NCBI GenBank assembly: GCA_958496175.1
Contig: OY292275.1
Location: forward strand, 19,406,001 to 19,470,000
Length of the DNA stretch: 64,000 bases
Origin: Sisyra terminalis
Lineage: Eukaryota; Arthropoda; Insecta; Neuroptera; Sisyridae
Reading direction: 5' to 3'
The position numbers were made by a program, and so were the translations under genes. The notes below the pieces were generated by a model. It did no database searches and was not told where the DNA came from. It worked only from the letters and a program-made list of their open reading frames with translations. Of this stretch, positions 13,227 through 27,000 are shown piece after piece; position 1 is the first letter of the stretch; every line of letters begins with the position of its first letter.

Positions 13227-14110
13227 TTAAAATGTAAGTTGTAAATAGTTTGTCGCTAAGACTAGTGGTTGAATTAATTTTGTGGGTTTTATATATTTTA
13301 TAGTTTTTCCGGGTTTATATGTGATTCTTGGAATTGGATATCTTGGAAATGTATGTAGAAGTTTAAAGTTTGTTTCAAAATTTATGCACTTATGATTCGA
13401 ATAAATGTTTTTAAAAATTTGAAAATTTTGTTGAGTAAAGTTTGTTAAGTGTATGTTCCTTCTATCTTTTCCCAAAAGATCTGCTTGTTCGATCATTATA
13501 GAATTTTTCTCATAAATCACTTTTAATTTTACATATTTCAGTTTTATTTTTCAAATTGATTTGGTTTTCTTCCATAGTCTTAGAGTTTGTTTTTATTTAT
13601 TAGAATTTTCATTGGTATTTGTCGAAAATTTATTCGTAATTTGTCGATGATAATATATTTTTTCTTTAGGAAGTTAGCGATTATACGTATTGAAGGTAAA
13701 GCTCATAATCTTGAAAACTCTTGGTAGATACCACAAAGAATGCGCTACTTGCCACATAACTACTACTAGCTGACATTTATATGAACCAGTTTGAAAAAAT
13801 TTTTTTGGCTATTTTATTTATTTAGGTAGAATTGGGAGAAGTGATTTTTTTGCATATTTTTAATGTAACTTTATCCCAAATTGAGCTTTTATATCCATTG
13901 GTTACGGCTATGTTTAATTATGTTCAAATCATATTTACGTGATTTGATGTTATGACGAAATTCGATAGCTCTGTATACGACGCTGTTGTAAGCTGCAATG
14001 TTTTGATTTCTTTATTGGAATGATTTATTGTGTATGGCTGTAGGTACTCTTAGTTGTGAGTTTCCTATTTAAAGTGTCAAATTTTCCGTTTTCTTAATGA
14101 TCATTGTATC
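13227..14110 (-). pseudogene. Decayed Penelope-like element reverse transcriptase (C-terminal part)
   Basis: On the minus strand, reading from about 14110 downward, broken frames give peptides in the order expected of the C-terminal part of a Penelope-like reverse transcriptase. KTENLTL comes first, then NIAAYNSVVYRAIEF, then YDLNIIKHS, then (after a one-base shift) AVTNGYKSSIWDKV. The pattern AAYNS..R.....(Y/E)LNIIK.IAV.NGY is the characteristic thumb-side signature of Penelope elements. Further downstream an open minus-strand frame (13227-13520) contains FKNIYSNHKCINFETNFKLL. This resembles the linker these proteins carry before their GIY-YIG endonuclease. No GIY-YIG catalytic domain is recognisable. 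Frameshifts and stops show it is inactive. Penelope elements are eukaryotic retroelements that normally end in terminal repeats carrying a hammerhead ribozyme. Confidence 0.65.
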
Positions 14111-16661
14111 TTAAAAAAATATGTTATACCTAAAAACGATTCCAAATAATTACTTTCCGTTATAACCAAGACAGCTTTAAGCAGTTTTGTATATATGGTG
14201 TTATAATTCAAATGGATTTCAAAGATTTAAGAACATACAACCATACAAAAACCAATACGCCAAGATATTCATTGAAAAGACTTAATATATTGGCGATTTA
14301 ATCGATTCATACTTACAGGAATTCACAATACCGTTTGATATTATTTCAATTGAGAAAAATCATTGCTTGAATTTCTCAATTATTAATTTCAAAGTCTCAC
14401 AAAATAACAACGGCAAATAATTAAAATTTCATAAAACCAATGTGTTTGAAGCTCATAAAATATCAAATGGTGTGTAGATCATATTAAATATTGATGATAA
14501 TGCACCAGGCAGGTGTACGAAAGATGCAGAGACTGGCATTTAGATAGTGCATAACATTGCCAGATCTCAACGTCTTAGCTAACGTCTCATTTTTATTCCC
14601 TTGAGTCCGAACGGTTCATATAATATTTAATATCGACTAATGACATAATGTGTAAAGTTTATAAATTATTCATCTATCTTGAGATTACTCTATGGAATAG
14701 TTTTCATTTTTAAACCTTTTTTTTCTTGAAATTCCTTACTCTAGATTACACAGTACAATACAAAATTATGAATTGAATAATATATATGAGTGAATCTAAT
14801 GTTAAAATCATGAGACCTATGGAAGAACTTTGTATTCAATTGTGTGTTACTATCAATGGATTCAAATTAAAAACCATTTTTTATGACTGAAGTTTTTGTT
14901 ATGAGCAAAAGCTGGTGGAGAAAGCTCTTGAAAAACATATTTTCAAATTTAGTATGAAAGCTTTTACATTTTTACTTAAGATAACTAGTAAAAGTTAATG
15001 TACTCGATCCATAAATGCTTTTAAATTAATGTGCATTGGTACTATAAATACACAAGTACTTGAGATTATGAAATACGTGTTTTAATTAATGTTGTATCCT
15101 CTTCAGTTTATTTTAAACGTTTTATAGATTGGATATAAATTCAAGAAGTGTATTTTATAAATGGCTATGATTTAAGTACTAGTGCATCTTAACATTCATA
15201 TTTTATTATCACCGGAAAATGCTGCATTTTGCTTTACGTAAATACACTCACATACCGTACATGCTATTAATGGCAATATTTTAAAGTCGTTGGTTATAAA
15301 TCCTTGAAATAAAATTATGAAATTCATTGCAAAACTTTATATATGTATATATAGCTGCCAAGCGGCTTTTAAGTAATGCTAAACTTTTGTAAAGTTTTCA
15401 AGAAGCTTTTTTGTGTGAGTCAAATTAATAATTTTGTGAAAGTTTAGCTACAGCATGTTGTCTCACTCATCGTACATGACCTGCTAAATTTTCTCAAACC
15501 AAGCAATATTTATTAATATGTACTTATTTTTGAAAACTATAAATTCCAATGTTGTTTTGAAAATTAAATTATAAAAAATATTTATTGTAAGTTTACTCCT
15601 AACATGCCAACACTAATAATAATTAAGGCCTAAAATATGTGCGATAATGGTATATATCTGAACATTTACTATTCAAACCAAAGCTTTTAATTTATAAGAT
15701 AGTAAAAAGTACATTAAACTCTCTCGATAATGTGATGGCAGTTATAACGATCGCTAACTTTTTAATGGTCATAATATCACTTTTTTTAGAAAATATAAGA
15801 ATAAATACAAAAAATATCGCTTATAACACCAAATTATTTTAGTCGTGTATTATTTATGAAATAAATGCGTTATGATAGAAAAAAAAATTCACCATACAGT
15901 ATGGTTATCTCATGATTAATTGTCTTCAAGTTAGTGAACATTAAGCAAATGTTTTATTCAATTTGAAAAAAACGGACTTTCATCTTATATGAGAGATCAT
16001 TAGCGTCTTAAATGATATGAAGAATCATACAAAAGAAAAGTAGCTTTGCAATTCATAATGATCGAAAAGCTCTTCTATCATTAAATTTTTCTGTTTGTTC
16101 AACAAAAACTTGACCTAGATTGTTTTACGTTTTTTTACGTTATCAATGGAGAAATTCAACTTTTTCTCAAATGAACTGAAAAATCAATCCTTAAGTTTTA
16201 TAAATTTAGAATTAATGGATGTATTTTATTATCTGCAAACGATAACCTACATTTTGCATATGTTGGAAATGCATTAACGAAATAAATTTTCAAGCCTTTA
16301 AAGATAAGTTCCTTACAATGAAACATTCAAACAAAATACAACGATCAGCATGTATCTATTACAGACACAGTTTGATAGTCGAATAATTTTGTTTTTGTTC
16401 ACGAATTTGGACAAATATTCAACAGTTCCTGAAGTTGCAAGGGATGATAGAACTTTCAATAAAAAAATAGCTAATTTTAATTGATTAATAAAATTAAACC
16501 AATCCAGCTTCCTGTAATAACACAAAACTAAACACAATAAAGAATGAACAGTAAGAGTTATATGTAAACGATGTAAACACTTAATTTTTCCATAGTATTC
16601 AAAAACGAAAATTCTCATATTTAACATAAATACACAGGCCTGTACACAGAACCATAGTTCA

Positions 16662-16750
16662 TAGTAGAGATGCCACTAATAGAGATTTTATTAAATACCG
16701 AATATTCGGCCATACTTTCGGTCGAAATACCAAATATTCAGCCAAATAGG
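16662..16750. repeat. Fragment with ACCGAATATTCGGCC-type palindromes (possible hAT relic)
   Basis: The sequence TAGAGATGCCACTAATAGAG is followed by ACCGAATATTCGGCC, then TTTCGGTCGAAATACC and AATATTCAGCC, i.e. alternating direct and inverted copies of a CCGAATATTCGG motif. This arrangement is often seen near the ends of insect hAT elements and their MITEs. The other end of the element is not identifiable. Confidence 0.38.
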
Positions 16751-19700
16751 AGTTCATTTTACGGGTGGTAAATTACCCATGGAAATATATCCAAATTAGC
16801 TGGAAAAAGAAGAGGTTGCAGATAGAACAACACATTTATTGGAAATATAATTTTTTCTACTGACTAACCTTTAAACAAGGTTCCACTTTGAAGAGAATAA
16901 CAAATATTTGGTTGTTACTTTTCTTCATTCTTGTTTCAAGCGCAGTTTCCTGAAATTTAAAATTTAAGTGAAAGAAAAAACAAAAAAAAAATAGTTTAGA
17001 AGCTTTGAAAATGTGTTATGATAAACCTTGAAAACACTTCCTACGAAAATAAACATCAATAATGACGATTAAACCGTTAAAAATTCACGAAAGTTTCTGG
17101 AATGGTATTGAAGAAATTGTTACCGAAAGTAAGAAAATATTATGCAAAATTATAATGGTGTAAAGAAGAATTCCAAATAAGATTGATTCTATATGAAATT
17201 TGTTTGCCAGTAAACTCTTACCTGTGATGGCCAACAATCTCAAAACTGTATCGAAGCTTGATAAAAATTGCTAAAATTGATCTACTATGACCTGACCAGA
17301 AGGCGCAACTTAAAAAACATGGCTACGTATTGTGTGCAACCAAAGAATTGTCTATAAGTTTAAATTGAATTTGTGTTGTTACTTTAATTTATGTTTTATC
17401 CTTTAAAATAAATTTTCGACTAGATTGAATCAAATGCAGGTCAGAAAAATGTTATTAATGCAGAAAAAAATCTTGAAGCTTGGCATTTACTAAATTAAAA
17501 GTGGTAAAAAAAAAATGAAAATACAACCAGTAATGTGATGAGTTCTACAGCATTTTGTTTTCAATTTTCTCACATAAAAGAACCCGAAACACAAGGATCA
17601 GTTTTGAAAGTAGGGAAAAAAAATTTCATACTTTCCAAACAAATTTTTGACGTAATAAAAATTGGTATCAGATTATAGTATAGCGAGAACATTTGTTTTT
17701 ACAATTTCATGTGATTAACTATCATCACTATTCATAGCACAGTAAACTCTAGCTTTTTTTATATAAGGACTTAATTTAATAGTGTCCAATTGAATTATAA
17801 AATTTGTATATGATTTTTAATTCAATTATAGTTAACTATTTATAAAGTTGTATATTAAACACAAAAACAGATACTTTTTTGGCTTCCAGACACGTAACCA
17901 AAGTGGTCAGTTTCCAATAGTCTCTAGGCCGTAGTGTATAAAGTTAGAACACAATTTTCAGATGCAAGTATCATCAAATACTGAAAAAAAAATATATTTT
18001 AATTATAAAACGAGAAAAATTGTGATTAAAACAAATATATTTTTGAGTAATATGTGCCTTTTTTTAATGATTTGGTATTCAGTATCTGGTCAAATATGAA
18101 ATTTTAAGAAATATAGGCAAATAGGATTGCCGGATATAAGCTAGATATTCGAATCATATCTTATTTCAAAGGAATTGAAACAGAAAAAACAAATTTCAAA
18201 TTTAATCATACTTCCTACAAAAGTGTTTGTCGTTCCCAGGAGTTTAGCGACAAGCACAATTGTTTTTCTTATTTAGTATTTTTAAATTAACCACAATACT
18301 TTGAAGGATATATCAAATAGCTCAAAATATAGTACTGCCCTTGCCTATCACAATAACCTAACAATATCTAAAAAGTCTAAAAAGTTCAAAAAGATAAATA
18401 AGTTACTGTTAGAAATTAACATCAAACGGAAAGAAAAAAAGGATGCTAGTTAGTAAAATTGACCACTTTTCATAAACCACTGCTCATTTATTTGATGTCA
18501 AGTCTCTTTTAACACAGGATATAAGTTCTTTAAATGTTACTCATTAAAATTCAAAATTGAATCCAGTTTATATCTTTTGGCTTTAATAGTTCGTAGTCAT
18601 ATTCAATTAACATCTGCAGAGATGAAGTTTCTTAAAGATTTTTAATCAAAACAAACGCAAGCATAAAAAACGATAGAATACAACTGTAAAAGTTTATTTA
18701 AATGAATTTATGTTGTACTTCAAATCGAACTTAATCATAAAAATAGAAATTTAAATGGGTTTTTGTCAGTAATAAAATCGCAAAGAAAGTAAAGTTAAAT
18801 CTATTTTAAAACTGTAAATAGAATAATATATTATAAATGTGAAAAATTAGAAAAATGTTATTTGTTTGTATTACCTCATTTATTAAATATATTTCTAGAA
18901 TTTAAAAAAATAAACGGCTTATAAATAAACAAGCAAAAGTAAATATATCATACAAAAATTATTTTACTAATACTCACTATAAAATAAATATAGAAATGGA
19001 CATTTTTATTTAAACCGACTTAGTTTTAAATCAGAAAATGTCAAAAATTATCGTTGCTGTCAAACATGTGGCTATTTTTCAAAAAATTTGGCATATGCAC
19101 AACATTTTTAAACGCTTAAATTAATGTGTCTAATTGTCTTGTTATATGCATATGGCAAATGTGTAAGCCCTGCATTTCTTTATTAGCATATTGAAAATAA
19201 ACAGGCGATATTTTCATCAAATCATGAAACAATATTTATTTCCTGTTGAATTCATAAGAAACTATAATTTTTAGTTTGAAAAATTAGGTTTCTAAATTGA
19301 ACCAAGGTTCTTTCAAAATAATTTCTTAAGTAAAAATAGATGTATAAGCTTTTTTAAATTAATGTGTTTCTATTTCAACGGGCTTTTTTTAAAATAATTG
19401 ATTCTTTTAAAGTTACAACTTGATTTCATCGTTACAACTGAAAAATCACTACATAAAGTTTTATAAAAACTACAACTGTGCGTTTGAGGTCAACATTCGA
19501 TCATTACGTCAACTTTATAAAAATATTCGATCTATTTAAGCTAAAAAATAGTTTTGACCTATTAAAAAACGATTTAAAACTTGTATTCGTAAATAGACTA
19601 ATCGTATATAAGATAGCACTGTTAAGGTTTTCAATTGATATAAATAATTTTACATTAAATTTAACAAGATTAAAGATTTAAAAAAAGGTTTAAATGATCC

Positions 19701-20049
19701 ATGTGACAGAGATGTGTGATTACAATATCTGAATCAAAGTAGCGTACGCCAAATTGAAAATTGAAATATTGCTTAAGCAAATTGAAATATTGTTGAAAAA
19801 TATATTTTTTCATTATAAAATTGCATCTGGTATATTGTTGACAACAATGATTACGTCTGGTATTCATAAATTTATGTCTGTAAAGTCTAATATATCTCAA
19901 TAAAAGAATGACTTTCTTATAAATGGAACTTGTACCGGTAATCAGACTGCCCTTACGCTGACCAAAAGATCAATAGAGTGGCTATATCCCCAAGTTAGGT
20001 TTCTTATAATTTAATGAATAATAATATATGTCCTATGACTCAATTTCTT

Positions 20050-20100
20050 CTTTATTACGACGTGTTTCAACAGTTTTTGGCTGCCATCATCAGGTTATGA
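20050..20100 (-). ncRNA. Hammerhead ribozyme-like sequence (Penelope-type), degenerate
   Basis: On the minus strand the core CTGATGA lies at 20093-20087 and the second core GAAA at 20068-20065. Between them GGCAG and CTGTT can form a five-pair stem II with two G-U pairs around a CCAAAAA loop. The GAAA is followed by CACGTC, giving a two-pair stem III (A-U, C-G) and then C17, the expected cleavage position. Flanking bases give a weak stem I (C-G, A-U, mismatch, U-A, A-U). Very short stem III is characteristic of hammerheads in Penelope-like terminal repeats, which are known to work as dimers. The surrounding sequence shows no ORF. One unpaired base after CTGATGA makes activity doubtful. Confidence 0.45.
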
Positions 20101-20102
20101 TT

Positions 20103-20150
20103 ATTTTGTCCTTATAATTCTTATAATTATATTCTTATAATTCTTTTTTT
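20103..20150. repeat. Short tandem repeat of CTTATAATT
   Basis: Four to five copies of a 9-15 bp unit built on TCTTATAATT lie in tandem directly beside the hammerhead-like sequence. A shared position with the Penelope-type relic suggests it is part of the same decayed terminal repeat, but this is inference. Confidence 0.5.
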
Positions 20151-21199
20151 CTCAACGTCGCTGGCTCTCGGACTACACTGACCAAAAAAGTAGTGTCACA
20201 AAGTCCCAACGGGAACATACCAACATATATAAAAAAAATATATAATGTTAAACTCAATTACTTCGATTATTGTTTTTAAAGTTTAAAATTCACTCATTGG
20301 AGTATATCTGCTGTAGACTGGCAATATTTTTTGTAATAATCAAAATAAAATTTAATATCTTCTTGGTGATCCAAGTTTGAATAACCTGCCTGGAGATCAT
20401 TTTTACTTACAGACAATAACGATGGCTGATAGTAGCGTACTGATAAACGTTTAAGAACAAAAGTTTCTCGTTTTTACCAAACAAAAGAATCATCGAATTT
20501 TACCCGAAAAGATATTTGATTAATGCTGTATAGGTGTGTATAGGTTATAATAAAATACTCAGATTGTGAAAGTTTCAGATCCCAATCTCAATTGGTTTTT
20601 ACGAAAAAAAAATATGTTGAAATCAGAAAAATAAACTTTGAGTTATTGACCGGACTGAATAATATAAAATTTTAATATGATTTAGGGGTTGATAATGGCT
20701 TTTTATTAAAAAATATTTATATAGGTTTATGCAATCTATAAAAAACGGGTTGGTCCCGCTTTAGAAATATGTTTTTAAATGTTTTATATTTTCTTTATAA
20801 TGTATGAGATATTTCATTTTTTTAAAACTGTTTTTTATGGAGAAAAAAAATAATAACCACTTCTACACTTAATGTCAGTTACTTTTCTTATTTAACTTGC
20901 ATAATATGTCCATAAATATATCCAAAAAAAGAAAATAATTTTTGATTATTCAATCCATACTCTTTTTTTTTAAATTTTTTGAAAAAAATTCAATCAGAAA
21001 AGTATTTTATTTGACTAATTCAAAACTCATTATTGCATTTTGCAATTTTCATTATATTATTACACTAAATTGAAGATAATAATCTAATAATATTCACAGT
21101 AGATTATTTCATTTAACTCTAATTTTAATGAAAGTTTTTTCCAGGAACACAAACTTTTTTATATTTTTTTTTTTATATATTTTAAAGCATTTTATATCT

Positions 21200-21480
21200 A
21201 ACTCTTAAGGTATAATGCATGTATGGATAGACCCCGAATGACGTCACTCGTCAATGTACAATAAGTATATTTGCGTATACGAATTCGTATATGGGTCGCA
21301 TGGCTGTGGGAGTGGTTTCGCTAAATTTTCAAATTTTCAATAATCAAAACAAATGAAGATCTTTAAATCTCGCAATCCCATTGGCTAATAGCCTCTTGCA
21401 TCTGACCTCTTACGCAGTGTGTGTGCTGTTATCAGTAATTAATGCATCGCTCAAACCATTATATCCGTATTAACTAGGCT
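21200..21480. other. GC-richer patch with TGACGTCA and CCAAT-type motifs
   Basis: The patch holds AATGACGTCACTCGTC near 21240, the palindrome TATACGAATTCGTATA near 21276, and CCCATTGGCTAATAG (an inverted CCAAT box) near 21377. A palindromic cAMP-response-type site and a CCAAT box within 150 bp look like a promoter or enhancer, but there is no ORF nearby. A second patch with TGACGTCA and GGACCAATAGG occurs at 45.75-46.08 kb, so both could be copies of one unknown repeat. Confidence 0.28.
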
Positions 21481-24009
21481 AGTGGCTTAATATATATATT
21501 AAGTTTATTGATAGTCATGGAAAAATACTTTTCTGTAGTAATTTCTTATAAAATGTGGGAAAAGTAGTATGAAATGAATATAGGTATAGCTGAAATAATT
21601 TTTATTTTTTTATGAATATTTTTTTACCTAATTAGATCGAACAAAAACAATAAACATAAAGTGCGTAAATGGTTATTATTTATATTTTCACTTTGTATAT
21701 CCTTTCAAAAAATCCTAAAATCCCAAGTTTTATAAGTATAATATGTGAATTTTCCCAAAAATATTTTCAGAGCCGAACCAAATTTTTTTCATTTTTATAA
21801 CATCGTTTTATATTATCGTTAACATTTTAAATAAAATGGTTCAATTAATTTTAAGAAAACAAAACATTTTTCATCTATTAACTTTTGGCATAAAAACTAT
21901 TGGGATAAAGAACTGAAACTTCCAGAACATTGGTAATTTTTTAGTACCAACACAGTTTTAAAGTATCATTAAAATATCTTTTCAGGTCTGATGCACTATA
22001 ACCCTATAGGCCTTTCGTACTAAAAAAAATCTACTTAACAATATGGATCAAATGATCAACAATTTATAAAACCAGTTTATGTGTTTGTTTTTTTAGCATT
22101 AGTTTACTTGCCTTGTTTCGATAAAGTCAAATTTATATTGTATTTAATTATATTTTAATGTTGTAATCTACTTCGACTATAATCTTGTGCAATGTTTCAA
22201 ATAGTATCGACAACATAGTAACAGTGTCTATTTGTATAACCTGCGTTAATTAATAGCATTTAGAATTGAATGACAATTATCAAGAGGTAAATATTAATAT
22301 TTTGAAAAACTCTTATGAATATTAAAGATATTAAAAATATCAAACGTTTTAAATTCTTTTGGTGTTATGGTTTTACATCTTTCTAAAAAATTATTCTTTT
22401 GAAAATGAAAACCCACACGTGTTATAACGAAACAAAACCCAAAAATTGCAAATTTCAATATCGTTGTTATAATTATTTTAATTTGTACATATTAGTATAA
22501 AACAGTGAATGTTTTACTGCTTGTCCAAAAATTTTTATCATAATCTTTGGTCCTATTTAATATAAAATATTTCCTTTTGCATTAATATTCATTACAAGGA
22601 TAAAAAATGTTATTCAAAGCATTCTATATTGCAGCAACGCTTTGTGCTTGAGGCCTTTTGAAGTCTTGACATTTATTGTAAATTATGAATAATTTTGTTA
22701 CCTTTTCATAAAAAAAAATAATTGCAATTTTAAACGTTGTTAAACTTTGTTCTTATTACTCAAAGCTCTCATTTCTTTTTACTTACAGGCTCGTTTGTGA
22801 TAATGACTTAATGATAATTTGGAGCGCATAGCAAGAAAATCAGTTATGTTAATTAAATGACTCATTACTCTCTATATCAAACGAAATTAGCGAGGATATT
22901 TTTAAGCTTTTTCACTTGAAATAAAAGAAGAAATTAAAATTTGCGAATTGAATTACACTTTGAAAAGAGTATTTTAGTTTTGTTGTAAAATTTATTAATT
23001 ACCACCCAATTCATGTTGTCTTTGTCTTTGTAGTCTATAGAAGGACAAAAACGATAGCCGCTTTTGTTAATTTACTTAAAATTAACGTTGAATTCTCAAT
23101 ATGAATTTTTAACGTATTCTTGGCACTTCTCCCATTTTATCGCAGGTATCATCAACACCAATTGTAATGTTGACACCGTTATATTTAAATCCTTGTGTAA
23201 ACTATTTTAGGAAACTTACTGCATTACCTGTATGGAATTGTATCAAGTATTATAACTAGAAAATTATTATTCTATGTAAAAACGTGTGCAATTTCTGTTT
23301 CTAACGAGTTGAATGTGCAAAATACGTGTACTGGAACGACAATAGAAAACCTTTTTACCTTTTGTTCCGATCTTTTTGGTCATTTCATATGAAAAAAAGT
23401 ATATAAAAAAAGTCACTTGCATTGTAGTAAATACTCTATTTTTACAAAAATGTGTTTAGATTTAAAAACTGCAAGCATTTAAAGCGTTCCAAACAGAAAA
23501 TAAACTTATTTATTTTTATACTTTTTTATGTTCTTGGTGGAATTATTTTTTAAGTACTCGCTTAAAGCTTTTTTGCATAATGTATTTCGCTTTTTTTTTA
23601 ACAAAAAGTGGAATACTTTAATAAGTTTAACCTTTGTCAAATTTCATTTCGTTAAACTTTTGAAACCAATTTCATGGAATGCAAGAAAAAAGTAGACACA
23701 ACTGTTAGGATGTACATTCTGTTTTCCTAACGTTTGTCCATCATCATTGTATGAAGAATTAGTTATAATTTTTTTAAGTGAAAACTAGTTCTGAAACTAT
23801 AATACTATTGTTTTATTTTACAAAAATTGCCAAACCACTATATAAAACAAAATAAAAGGAAAATGTGATATTTATTTGTTAAAAAACTGTCTTACTTTAA
23901 TCAAATTATATTTTTTCGCTGACTTTGAACAGTTCTAATGTTTATATAATGTATAAACTATATGTGACTCATGTAACTATGGCATCACATAGCAATAACG
24001 GAGCAATTC

Positions 24010-24075
24010 AAAACTACTTGATAACCACTGATGAGGATTGCTTGGAAATCGAAATACATATCTGAGCGATAGGTC
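24010..24075 (+). ncRNA. Hammerhead ribozyme-like sequence (Penelope-type)
   Basis: The core CTGATGA is at 24028-24034 and GAAA at 24051-24054. Between them GATT (24036-24039) pairs with AATC (24047-24050), a four-pair stem II with one extra G next to the core. After GAAA the sequence TACATATC folds as a three-pair stem III (A54-U61, U55-A60, A56-U59) with a two-base loop. It is followed by C at 24062, the expected cleavage position after UC. Stem I is weak (A-U, C-G, then mismatches). Conserved core and minimal stem III match the hammerheads reported in Penelope-like elements. The element around it has not been found; the plus strand is opposite to the Penelope relic at 13.2-14.1 kb, so it is a separate insertion. 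Confidence 0.5.
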
Positions 24076-27000
24076 AAAAATTCACTTAAGTTTGAGCTTT
24101 TATTCAAATTCATTTTTATGGTTTAATTTTGTAAATTGATAAAAAAATTAAACCACAATATATTTTATTTACTATATTAACTGATTAATTAAAACTATTA
24201 ACTGATTAATTTTGCACACTTTTACTTCACGTCACGTCACAATTCAAAACACAGAACCTTTTGAGTCTAAGTATTTCAGAAATGAAAGTAACTATGACTT
24301 TTTTTATTTTTGATAAAATAAATATTGGATACCAAGTCACAAGACGGGAATGTTGCTAAGAAAATTAGTAAAAGCATCATAAATATTAGATTATTGAACA
24401 AACTTACAATAAATAACATTAATATAAAATTAATAGGGGTTGAAATTTCGGAAAATGAACAAAATTTCACTTAACCCAATCAAACTCAATGCACTTATTG
24501 ATTTTTAGTTTTATTTATCATTAAAAATTTAACATACCAAATATTTTAGCCGATTTGCTTATGGTTATAAGATGCTGAAAAAAGTTCTTAAAGCTCAATT
24601 TTTTGAAAATGTTTTGAAAATCAAATAGGGTAACTGAATATTTCTACCTTTGTGTAATAGGTCAAACAAATTTCACATTTGGTGTTTGAGAAAACGATTT
24701 GATTTGGGATCTTTTTATTAGCAAACAGCTATGCATCAATTTGGAAAAGTTGATAATGGGGTTAAATTTCATGAAAGCGTCTTACTTTGGTATCCATACT
24801 TATTTGGCTCCTTGCTTCTCTGCTCTTTAGAGTTCTAGAACTGTTTAAAACTTCGCTACGGAAAAAACAGATGTTTTTATCATTTTTGTAATAAATGAAG
24901 ATTTAACTAACTATTTTCTTTGAATTTGATCAGGTATTGGTGGTATTGTGGTATTCATCTATACTTATTCTGAAAGACAATGAAGTTTAAAATAAAGAAT
25001 CGATTTGGGGTAGAAGTTTTACAATATAGAAAATGAGTGACAGGATAACTTTGCATGCATGCATTTTTAATTTTCAAATCATAACTTTTTTTAAAAAATC
25101 AACCATAATTGTATTTTATTTTGGAGCAAATATAAAATGTATAACTCAAAATATTCTTTATTTATGGCTAATGTAAGATGTAACAATTCTTGACAAAAAA
25201 AAAAAAAAAGATTTTGAAGATTAAGTCGTTCGTTCTTTGTTCACTTTTTTATCTTTTCTAATGCAAAAATAATTAAAAAAACTTTTTTAAGGATGGTTGA
25301 CTTAAGAAAAAAAAAATTTATATTTATTCCTAATTCTCAATTTCGGAAGCTTTATATTTATGAAGGTATGCTGATAAGCACATGAATGGTTATTTCGTCG
25401 CTGCGCCTGACAAATTCCATAAGGTTTCATAATTCCAAGGTTTTAGAAAACAGCAAAACCATATCATTTAATAAACAAAAGGAAATAAACCTTCATTTTA
25501 ATGCAACTTCAAAAATATTTATTCGATACTTGTTGTATTACAAAATTTTACACATTATTGCTAATTCTAACATATTTTTAAATAAAAAATCAATAAATCA
25601 AAAAATGCGCATATGGAATTTTCCAAGCTCAGTGACGATCTGCAATTATATCATACTTTTAGTGGAAGACGAACCATTGTTTAAATAGAACAAAACCATT
25701 TTCTGAAATTTTGAAAAACAAAAATTTTGTTTCTTGATCATGATCGTTTTCATGATATTTTAAATGTGAATTTATTTTTTTATGTACCAAATTATTAATT
25801 TCGAATTTGCTTAAAAATTAAAATATTTTTAATTAATGTAAATGATATAACACGCTATACACTCGAAGTATTGAACTCATAAGCAAACATGTAAACAAAC
25901 CCCATATTGATCCATAAAAATGTTTCTAAGCAAAAGGAAATTTATTAGAGCAATGCCATTAATTACACTCGTTAGGTTAATTAATTGATATTATTAACCA
26001 TTGACAAGAAAAAATATAAGACAGACTTAGAGATATAATTTGCCGTTGAAAGCTTCAAATCCTCAAATGTGAAATGTGAAGGAACCAAATATATAATAAA
26101 ATGATTTACTCGTATTTTCCTACATCCTTTACTGAACCGTAACAAGACAGGCGCAACAAGTGCATTCGTATACATGTAAGATCAATTTTAATTTTTTAAG
26201 TATAGGTATAGGTAAATGTTTTTGTATGCAAAAAAAAATCAAAAATTGCCGGCTATCTTTAACAATTGAATATGTAAGTAGTAATATATAGTTAAGCATA
26301 AAAATCGATTTTTTCAATATTATATTTTCTTTAAAAAGAGATTTCCTTCTGCAACTACAATTGCGAAGAACTCACCTATTTTCCTCTTTATTATTTCATC
26401 GATAAAGTTGGAACATGCAATTTTAAAAATAAATTGCAATGTATGTAAAAAAAGAAACAAAACCTTTTCAAATTAATGAATTTCAACAATATACATATAG
26501 CAGTAAAGGTTTAAGTCAAAATAATCTGATTTATTAACTTTAATCCTTTAATTTATTTATCTTTTAATAACTTTTCTATAGAAACAAAAAAAGCGCAATT
26601 TATTTTCACGTAATAACTTTGATAAACTCAAATTACCTTGACCTTTACTAGTAAGTTTCATGGAATCATCCCACTTAATGCAAAATTAAATTTGAATTCC
26701 TTCCAAAATCAAAGTGAATAACTAAAATAGACGTATATATTTTTGTTTAAATTCAAACATTACTACCAGATATATAAAAACTGTTGATCGGATAAAATCT
26801 TTGACAATTCAAATAAGGCAAATAATTTCTCAAACCAAAATTGTCGTATAGAAATGTTAAATTGTCTTTTATTACTTTTAATGGCGTTTTTATATTATGT
26901 GTTTGTTTATTTTTCTATTCAGAAAGAATCCTTAACTAATTTTATTGGCTCAAGTTTGTATGTGTAAAAAAAGTGTTAAATGAATATTTTTTTATGGTTT

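Noticed and set aside
16313..16627. 104-codon minus-strand frame as a gene
   Set aside because: Leu/Phe/Asn/Lys-rich product typical of AT-rich chance frames; no domain or splice context.
23705..23755. GTTAGGA...TCCTAAC inverted repeat with ATGATGATGG as a Penelope-type relic
   Set aside because: Seven-base arms and no intact CTGATGA or GAAA core; too weak to call.
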